Assembly (NCBI GenBank): GCA_964480275.1
Contig: CAYZOC010000018.1
Location: 1 to 19,547 of the forward strand
Direction of reading: 5' to 3'
Length of the DNA: 19,547 nucleotides
Source: DATESG01 sp964480275
GTDB lineage: Bacteria > Bacillota_I > Bacilli_A > RFN20 > CAG-826
Shown here: piece by piece, positions 14,701-19,547 of the stretch
How the letters are laid out: the number at the start of each line of letters is the position of its first letter
How positions within the stretch are numbered: the stretch's first letter is position 1
Notes under the pieces: model-generated
The model's input: the letters and a program-made list of their open reading frames with translations, nothing else
The model's database searches: none
What the model was told of the DNA's origin: nothing
Translations under genes and position numbers: made by a program

Positions 14701-15897
14701 ATGGAAAACTTTTTATTCATTAGTCCTGATTTCCCTAAAATTTATGAAAACTTTCCTCATCGCCTTAAAGCCGTGGGGTTTAATGTAATTGCAATTGGGG
14801 CCACACCTTATCATAGTCTTAGTCAAAAACTAAAAGAAAGTCTCAGTGAATATTATTATTGTCCTGATCTAAACGACTACAATAGTGTATATAAGGCCAC
14901 AGCCTTTCTTATTTTTAAACATGGTCGCATCAAGTATCTAGAATCAAACAATGAACATTGGTTGGAAAATGATGCTAGATTACGGCAAGATTTTAACATT
15001 GAAGGCCTCCACCCTAGTGACTTAGTGGCGATAAAGCATAAGTCAAAAATGAAAGAGTATTACCGTAAAGCCGGCGTTAAATGTGTAAGTTATGCTCTTG
15101 TTGATAAAGAAGAAGACTTTGATGATTTTCTTGAAGATTATGGCTATCCCCTATTTATAAAACCAGATGTTGGTGTCGGCGCTAGTGACAGTTTCAAAAT
15201 AAATAGCGATTTAGATAAGAAAAACTTTTTTGCGACAAAAAAGCAGCTTACATATATTGTTGAACCCTTTGTTGATGGTCTCATTACAAGTTTTGATGCA
15301 CTAGTGGACGCTAGTGGTCAGGTGGTGTTTGCGACATCACATATTTTTCCCGTCGCCAACCATGAAATTGCTCAAGGTGTCAGTGATGATTATTACTTTT
15401 CGACCCCAAAAGTTGATCCTCAACTATATGATATTGGTCAAAGAGTGATCAATGCATTTAAAATTAAAAAACGGGCCGTACACTTGGAATTTTTCAAATT
15501 AAATGCCGATACTAGTTATGGGAAAAAAGATGAATATATTGGTCTAGAAGTTAATATGCGCTCACCTGGAGGCTATATACCCGAGATGATTTCTAGCGCC
15601 TCAAATGTTGATTACTATGATATTTATGCACGAATTATGATGGGGTTAGAAGTAATTATTGATGAAAATCGTCCCACCCATTTTGGACTAGAAGTAAGTC
15701 GAAGAAAAGAATTTTTAGATACTTACCGTTATACAAATGAAGAAATTATTGCAATCTATCAAAATATCATCATTGATCATGGACTATATCCAGAAATATT
15801 AGCAGCAGGGATGGGAGATTTCTATTTTGTTGGCTTATTTAATCAACTAGAGGCTGCTTTAACCTTTAAAAACAGCGTCTTAGAGCGTAAACTATAA
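14701..15897 (+). CDS. ATP-grasp ligase of unknown substrate
   Basis: A 398-residue ATP-grasp protein resembling biotin-carboxylase and carbamoyl-phosphate-synthase-type ligases. The order is: an N-terminal Rossmann-like domain (1-105), KHKSKMKEYYRKAGVKC (112-128), the ATP lid region YPLFIKPDVGVGASDS (149-164, Lys154), adenine-contact VEPFVDG (187-193, Glu188), and Mg-binding HLEFF (Glu263) and GLEVNMRSPGGYIPEM (281-296, Glu283, Asn285 and Arg287). The complete set of metal and ATP residues suggests an active enzyme forming an acyl-phosphate and then an amide or ester-type bond. GGAGGAG lies just before ATG 14701. It leads an operon with galE and an esterase, so a glycan or nucleotide-sugar conjugate is a possible substrate, but this is inference. 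Confidence 0.8.
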   Translation: MENFLFISPDFPKIYENFPHRLKAVGFNVIAIGATPYHSLSQKLKESLSEYYYCPDLNDYNSVYKATAFLIFKHGRIKYLESNNEHWLENDARLRQDFNIEGLHPSDLVAIKHKSKMKEYYRKAGVKCVSYALVDKEEDFDDFLEDYGYPLFIKPDVGVGASDSFKINSDLDKKNFFATKKQLTYIVEPFVDGLITSFDALVDASGQVVFATSHIFPVANHEIAQGVSDDYYFSTPKVDPQLYDIGQRVINAFKIKKRAVHLEFFKLNADTSYGKKDEYIGLEVNMRSPGGYIPEMISSASNVDYYDIYARIMMGLEVIIDENRPTHFGLEVSRRKEFLDTYRYTNEEIIAIYQNIIIDHGLYPEILAAGMGDFYFVGLFNQLEAALTFKNSVLERKL

Positions 15898-15916
15898 GTA
15901 ATAGGAGTAAAGATAT

Positions 15917-16918
15917 ATGAAAGTATTAGTAACTGGTGGAACTGGCTTTATTGGTTCGCACACTGCGGTTGAATTAATCGAAAAAGGCCATGCTGTAGTT
16001 CTAGTTGATAATCTTGTAAATTCTAAACTAGAAGTCGTTGATAAAATTAAAAAGATAACAGGAATCAAACCGGAATTTTATCAAGTTGAAATGCTTGATA
16101 AAAAAGCCCTAAAAGAAGTATTTAAAGAACATAATTTTGATGCGATTATTCATTTTGCGGGTTTAAAAGCAGTTGGTGAAAGTGTCGCTAAACCACTAGA
16201 ATATTATCGTAACAATCTAGATTCAACCCTGACACTATTAGAACTAATGCTTGAATTCAATGTTAAAAACATTGTCTTTTCTAGTAGCGCGACAGTATAT
16301 GGCACTCCTAATCATGTTCCATTGAGTGAAAAAGACCCAATTGGCGGCACAACTAATCCTTATGGAACGACCAAATTAATGATTGAATATATTCTCCAAG
16401 ATTTTTGTCTGGCTCATCCAAGCTTTAAGGCAATTGCCCTACGATACTTTAATCCAGTTGGTGCCCACCCTAGTGGTCTAATTGGCGAGGATCCACAAGG
16501 GCTACCTAATAATTTAATGCCCTATGTTTCGAAAGTTGCTGCCGGTAAACTTGCATATCTTTCGGTTTATGGTGATGATTATAAGACAAAAGATGGGACA
16601 GGTGTTCGCGACTATATTCATGTTGTTGATCTTGCTCATGGGCATCTTTTAGCACTCGAAAACTTTGATAAGATTAGTGGTTTCGATGCAATAAATTTAG
16701 GAACTGGTAAAGGAACCTCAGTCTTAGAGTTAGTAAGCGCGTATGAAGTGGCAAATAATATCAAGATTCCTTATCAGATAAAAGCAAGACGTCCGGGGGA
16801 TGTTGATGAAAATTATGCTGATGCTAGTAAGGCATTAGAACTTTTAGGATTTAAAACTAGATATAGTATTGGTGAGGCTTGTAAACATGCCTATGAATAT
16901 GAAAAAAACAACCGCTAA
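15917..16918 (+). CDS. galE: UDP-glucose 4-epimerase
   Basis: A 333-residue extended SDR protein of normal GalE length, interconverting UDP-glucose and UDP-galactose (possibly the N-acetyl forms too) with bound NAD. Seen: GGTGFIGSHT (7-16), VDNLVNS (30-36), HFAGLKAVGES (79-89), catalytic SSSATVYG (122-129, Ser124), Tyr149 and Lys153 in NPYGTTK, RYFNPVGAHPSG, and DYIHVVDLAHGH. AGGAG lies nine bases before ATG 15917. It starts 19 bases after the ATP-grasp gene, and the esterase start lies inside its 3' end. It supplies galactose for surface glycans or feeds galactose use; the location near an esterase and a LicD gene favours surface glycan synthesis. Confidence 0.95.
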   Translation: MKVLVTGGTGFIGSHTAVELIEKGHAVVLVDNLVNSKLEVVDKIKKITGIKPEFYQVEMLDKKALKEVFKEHNFDAIIHFAGLKAVGESVAKPLEYYRNNLDSTLTLLELMLEFNVKNIVFSSSATVYGTPNHVPLSEKDPIGGTTNPYGTTKLMIEYILQDFCLAHPSFKAIALRYFNPVGAHPSGLIGEDPQGLPNNLMPYVSKVAAGKLAYLSVYGDDYKTKDGTGVRDYIHVVDLAHGHLLALENFDKISGFDAINLGTGKGTSVLELVSAYEVANNIKIPYQIKARRPGDVDENYADASKALELLGFKTRYSIGEACKHAYEYEKNNR

Positions 16919-17714
16919 AGGTAAAATTGAGCGCTTTAACTTACTAGCCGAGGGACTAGATGATTCACTAAGAACGATTCGTGTTTATCTCCCACCAAAT
17001 TATGATACAAGTCTTGAGCGCTATCCGGTTTTATATATGCATGATGGGCAAAACCTATTTTTTAATCGTGAAACTAAATATAAAAATGGTTCGTGGCAAG
17101 TTCATAAAACTTTTGATCATTTCTATCAGCAAAATCTTGGTGGCTTTATTGTTGTTGGCGTTAATTCGTCGGAACAAGATCGGACAAATGAATTGAGTCT
17201 TTTAGCTATTCAAAAGCGCTATGCGATGAAAGATAAAGATCCTAAGCAGGCCTTGGGTCGAGAATATGAGAAGTTTTTTACCATTGAGTTAAAAAACTAT
17301 ATTGATCGTCACTATCGCACAAATGCGGATATTTCTTATATTGGCGGATCAAGCATGGGCGGAATTAGTTCGCTCTTAATTGCTCTCCGTAATCCTGGCT
17401 TATATCAAGGCGCACTATGTTTTACACCCGCGGGAATGATTCATTATCAAAAAGATATTAAATGGTTGTTTAAAAGCCAAATTGCAAAGTTTAATCAACT
17501 AAATATTCCGCTTCCTAAACTTTATTTTATGGTTGGAGGAGTAGGGTTAGAAACGATCATTAAACCATTTTGTGATTTTGCTGTCCCTTTTTTAGTTAGT
17601 CACGGTTATGAATATAATAAAAACATTACGTATTCTTATCGTAGTAAAGCATTACATATCGAAAAAGCCTGGGCCAAAGAGCTACCCAAAGCTTTTATAT
17701 GGTTGATCGAATAA
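16887..17714 (+). CDS. Alpha/beta hydrolase, esterase D/enterochelin-esterase family
   Basis: A 275-residue serine hydrolase of the PF00756-type family. PVLYMHDGQNLFF (about 47-59) is the family's oxyanion-side phrase, GGSSMGG (153-159) contains the nucleophile Ser156, and the C-terminal LHIEKAWAKELPKAFIWL carries the expected catalytic His. Such enzymes hydrolyse esters of acylated sugars, siderophores or thioesters; the substrate is unknown. The start is uncertain: ATG 16887, 16893 and 16899 are all in frame, and 16887 is preferred because GTGAGG lies nine bases upstream; a TTG at 16869 is less likely. It overlaps the end of galE by 32 bases and so belongs to that operon. It ends one base before the convergent LicD stop; no terminator hairpin was seen. 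Confidence 0.8.
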   Translation: MPMNMKKTTAKGKIERFNLLAEGLDDSLRTIRVYLPPNYDTSLERYPVLYMHDGQNLFFNRETKYKNGSWQVHKTFDHFYQQNLGGFIVVGVNSSEQDRTNELSLLAIQKRYAMKDKDPKQALGREYEKFFTIELKNYIDRHYRTNADISYIGGSSMGGISSLLIALRNPGLYQGALCFTPAGMIHYQKDIKWLFKSQIAKFNQLNIPLPKLYFMVGGVGLETIIKPFCDFAVPFLVSHGYEYNKNITYSYRSKALHIEKAWAKELPKAFIWLIE

Positions 17715-17715
17715 A

Positions 17716-18561
17716 CTAGCGTTTACCCGCAAGATAATCTTTATAACTAATAGTAGTGGAGACCCCCTTGTGATAGTGGTGGCCTTCTCTTTTATGTTCA
17801 GGTGGTAGCTTCATATAGTCGCCGTATTTAGCGCTTAAATATTCATGATACTTGCTAGGTACAATCGCCTCAACACCTTCAAATGTAACTTTTTGCCCAC
17901 TACCGTATATTTCTTTTGGTAGAGCTTCCTTATTAAAGGTCCAAAATATCAGATAACTACCGACTAGTGTGGCCTTATCAAAACTAATAGCCTTCATCCA
18001 CCCAATCATTAACTTTGTCATCCAATTAAAAATATTTAGCGGTAAGAAGATGATTGATACAAGGTAGAGAAGGATTTGAATAAACCATGTATGCTTGCGT
18101 GGTCGGGCCCAAAAATGTCCAAGAAATGAAAGATAAAACATCACCCATATTAAATATGGTTTAGGACCAAGGGCTTTTTTGGCATTTTTTCTTTTACTCA
18201 TGCCATCAATTGGGAAAATATCAATCCATAAACCATGATTAATATTATGATAGAGGTAAAAGTTTTCAATGTATGTCGTATCACTATTACGTACTTTGGC
18301 AAAACCTTGAGAATAGCTTTTGTCACTTTGATGATTTTGTAAAAAAAATGGAGCCTGGAATTCTTTACCTAAGCGCATTAATTTATCATAGTCCCTACGC
18401 GGCATGGCCACATCCATATCATCATCCCAAGGGATAAAGCCTTTGTGTCTAATTGCGCCTAGCGCAGTCCCACTTGCCAAATAGTAACGGAGTCCATGTT
18501 TTTCACAGACGCGTTTAAATTCAATAAAAATATCGAGCATCTTTGCTTGTAGTTCGTTCAC
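17716..18561 (-). CDS. LicD-family phosphotransferase
   Basis: A 281-residue protein of the LicD/fukutin nucleotidyltransferase-like family. Its signature lies at residues 29-51, with GTALGAIRHKGF and WDDDMDVAMPR, where the Asp cluster (46-48 and 50) binds metal and donor; HGLWIDIFPIDG near 110-121 is also typical. LicD proteins attach phosphocholine or other phosphopolyols to surface glycans such as teichoic acids or capsules. A hydrophobic segment near 130-175 suggests membrane association. Start is GTG 18561, supported by GAGG six bases upstream; no ATG in frame has a binding site. It converges on the esterase gene and diverges from the lipase gene, sharing the dyad at 18616-18649. Confidence 0.85.
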   Translation of the reverse strand: MNELQAKMLDIFIEFKRVCEKHGLRYYLASGTALGAIRHKGFIPWDDDMDVAMPRRDYDKLMRLGKEFQAPFFLQNHQSDKSYSQGFAKVRNSDTTYIENFYLYHNINHGLWIDIFPIDGMSKRKNAKKALGPKPYLIWVMFYLSFLGHFWARPRKHTWFIQILLYLVSIIFLPLNIFNWMTKLMIGWMKAISFDKATLVGSYLIFWTFNKEALPKEIYGSGQKVTFEGVEAIVPSKYHEYLSAKYGDYMKLPPEHKREGHHYHKGVSTTISYKDYLAGKR

Positions 18562-18615
18562 ATTCTACCTCATCTCTATATTAAGTATATTGTAAGTTGT
18601 TTCTTATTAATTATA

Positions 18616-18649
18616 TCGACTAAGAGCGATAAATGCGATAAATAGTCGA
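18616..18649. promoter_or_regulatory. Inverted repeat enclosing a tandem 9-bp repeat
   Basis: TCGACTA (18616-18622) and TAGTCGA (18643-18649) form a perfect 7-bp inverted repeat. Between them GCGATAAAT occurs twice in tandem (18626-18634 and 18635-18643). TATAAT on the minus strand (18615-18610) touches one edge, consistent with a LicD promoter. The element lies in the 147-base gap between divergent genes and may control both. Confidence 0.45.
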
Positions 18650-18708
18650 AATATTTACCACTCGCGCTTTTTTTCTTGTGCTAACATATACTTAAGGAGC
18701 AAATGCAT

Positions 18709-19547
18709 ATGAATAATCTATTGAAAGTCAAAGTAAACGAGTCTTTAAATCTATATGGTAAAGTTTGGCCATTAGAAGCGGCCAAGGCTAATGTTATGAT
18801 CATCACCGGGATGGAAGAGCACACTTCTAGATACGATCACTTTGCCGCATTTCTTAATCAGCAAGGATTTAGTGTTCACGCGCTTGATTACTTTGGTCAA
18901 GGGGAGAATGTCTTAAGTAAAGAACAAGTCCTAGGCGCGGTTCCTTTTGATGGCTTTCGACTTTATACCGACACGCTTGGTGCTTATATCAAAAAGATTA
19001 AGGGAGATTTACCACTTTTTGTGATTGGCCATTCAATGGGCTCATTTTTAGCCCAAGAACTAGCGCAAAAGTATTCTTCAACGATTGATAAACTTGTCGT
19101 TATCGGTTCAAACGGACCTGACCCTCTCCTTAAGATTGGGTTTTTATTAGCGAAACTAACAGTTAGAAAGTATAACTATCATAAGACGAGTAAACTTCTT
19201 TCCTCAATGGCGGTTGGTCAATATCATAAATCAGTTGAAAATCATCAAACGACAGCAGATTGGCTCTCCTATAATGAAGGAAATGTTAATACATATTTAA
19301 AAGATCCTCTCAGTGGTATTACTTCCTCAAAAGGCTTTTATAAAGAACTACTACGAGGAACAAGTCGTCTATATAATAAAAAGAATGTTGTGAGAATAAG
19401 AAAAGATTTACCTATCTATATTACAGCCGGACAAGATGACCCAGTTGGTAAAAAGGGAAAGGGAGTTAATAAACTATACGAAATGTATAAGCGACTAAAC
19501 TTTCAAAATGTTGACATCAAAATATATAAAATGATGAGACATGAAAT
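18709..19547 (+). CDS. Monoacylglycerol lipase-like alpha/beta hydrolase (3' end outside window)
   Basis: The first 279 codons are visible without interruption. The protein resembles the monoacylglycerol lipase/lysophospholipase family: TGMEEHTSRYDHFAAFL (33-49), GFSVHALDYFGQGEN (53-67), and IGHSMGS with nucleophile Ser109. The acid Asp is in ITAGQDDPVG, and the catalytic His is probably in the MMRHE phrase at the very edge. Only about 20-30 residues are likely missing. These enzymes release fatty acids from monoacylglycerols or lysolipids at the membrane. ATG 18709 is preferred over 18703 because AAGGAG (18694-18699) is nine rather than three bases upstream. It is divergent from the LicD gene. 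Confidence 0.85.
   Translation, partial: MNNLLKVKVNESLNLYGKVWPLEAAKANVMIITGMEEHTSRYDHFAAFLNQQGFSVHALDYFGQGENVLSKEQVLGAVPFDGFRLYTDTLGAYIKKIKGDLPLFVIGHSMGSFLAQELAQKYSSTIDKLVVIGSNGPDPLLKIGFLLAKLTVRKYNYHKTSKLLSSMAVGQYHKSVENHQTTADWLSYNEGNVNTYLKDPLSGITSSKGFYKELLRGTSRLYNKKNVVRIRKDLPIYITAGQDDPVGKKGKGVNKLYEMYKRLNFQNVDIKIYKMMRHE

Noticed and set aside
16869..16886. TTG start for the esterase
   Set aside because: It has no binding site and adds six residues of galE antiframe sequence; ATG 16887 has GTGAGG upstream.
18626..18643. CRISPR-like or satellite repeat from the tandem GCGATAAAT
   Set aside because: Only two directly adjacent 9-base copies with no spacer; better read as a regulatory site.

Overview
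The window (19,547 bases, low G+C) looks like chromosomal DNA of a low-GC Gram-positive relative, most likely a Mollicutes-type or nearby Bacilli lineage (Acholeplasma, Izemoplasma or Erysipelotrichia-like). This is inferred from the AT-rich code, strong AGGAG-type ribosome binding sites, a diglucosyl/monoglucosyl-diacylglycerol-type glycosyltransferase, an acidic lipoprotein and a surface nuclease built from endonuclease I, Ig-like and lamin-tail domains. TGA is used as a stop (for example at the end of the glycosyltransferase at 2581) and Trp is TGG, so the Mycoplasma/Spiroplasma code does not apply. No rRNA, tRNA, insertion sequence, integrase or CRISPR array was seen.

Layout, left to right. 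The left edge holds a 3' gene fragment, a terminator, then a very acidic lipoprotein gene (438-1739). A minus-strand pair, glycosyltransferase then PlsC-like acyltransferase with overlapping ends (1812-3747), looks like a membrane-lipid module. A membrane-anchored XRE regulator (3901-4491) follows. A minus-strand two-gene unit (4535-5738) encodes a small helix-turn-helix protein and an unrecognised coiled-coil protein with a Gly-rich hydrophobic centre; a cluster of TTTTACA half-sites separates it from alanine dehydrogenase (5903-6976). Converging on ald is a large secreted, membrane-anchored nuclease (6971-9436), then an O-antigen ligase/polymerase-like membrane protein (9556-11019) and a NagB-like deaminase with an altered active site (11083-11907).

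The right half holds a CBS-nitroreductase fusion with a TVP38/DedA-type membrane protein (12017-13662), a flavin reductase-like protein with a small DUF898-like membrane protein (13729-14624), an operon of ATP-grasp ligase, UDP-glucose 4-epimerase and an esterase (14701-17714), a convergent LicD-type transferase (17716-18561), and a divergent monoacylglycerol-lipase-like hydrolase that runs off the right edge.

The common theme is the cell surface and envelope: lipid acylation and glycosylation (PlsC, GT4), polysaccharide assembly or modification (Wzy/WaaL-like, GalE, LicD, amino-sugar deaminase), surface nucleic-acid degradation, and lipases/esterases. Genes are compactly arranged, with several bidirectional hairpin terminators between convergent genes. 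No clear, complete novel defence or mobile system was recognised. The stretches most worth a second look are the HTH/Gly-rich two-gene unit at 4535-5797, the NagB-like protein with Tyr in place of the catalytic Asp, and the CBS-nitroreductase fusion.
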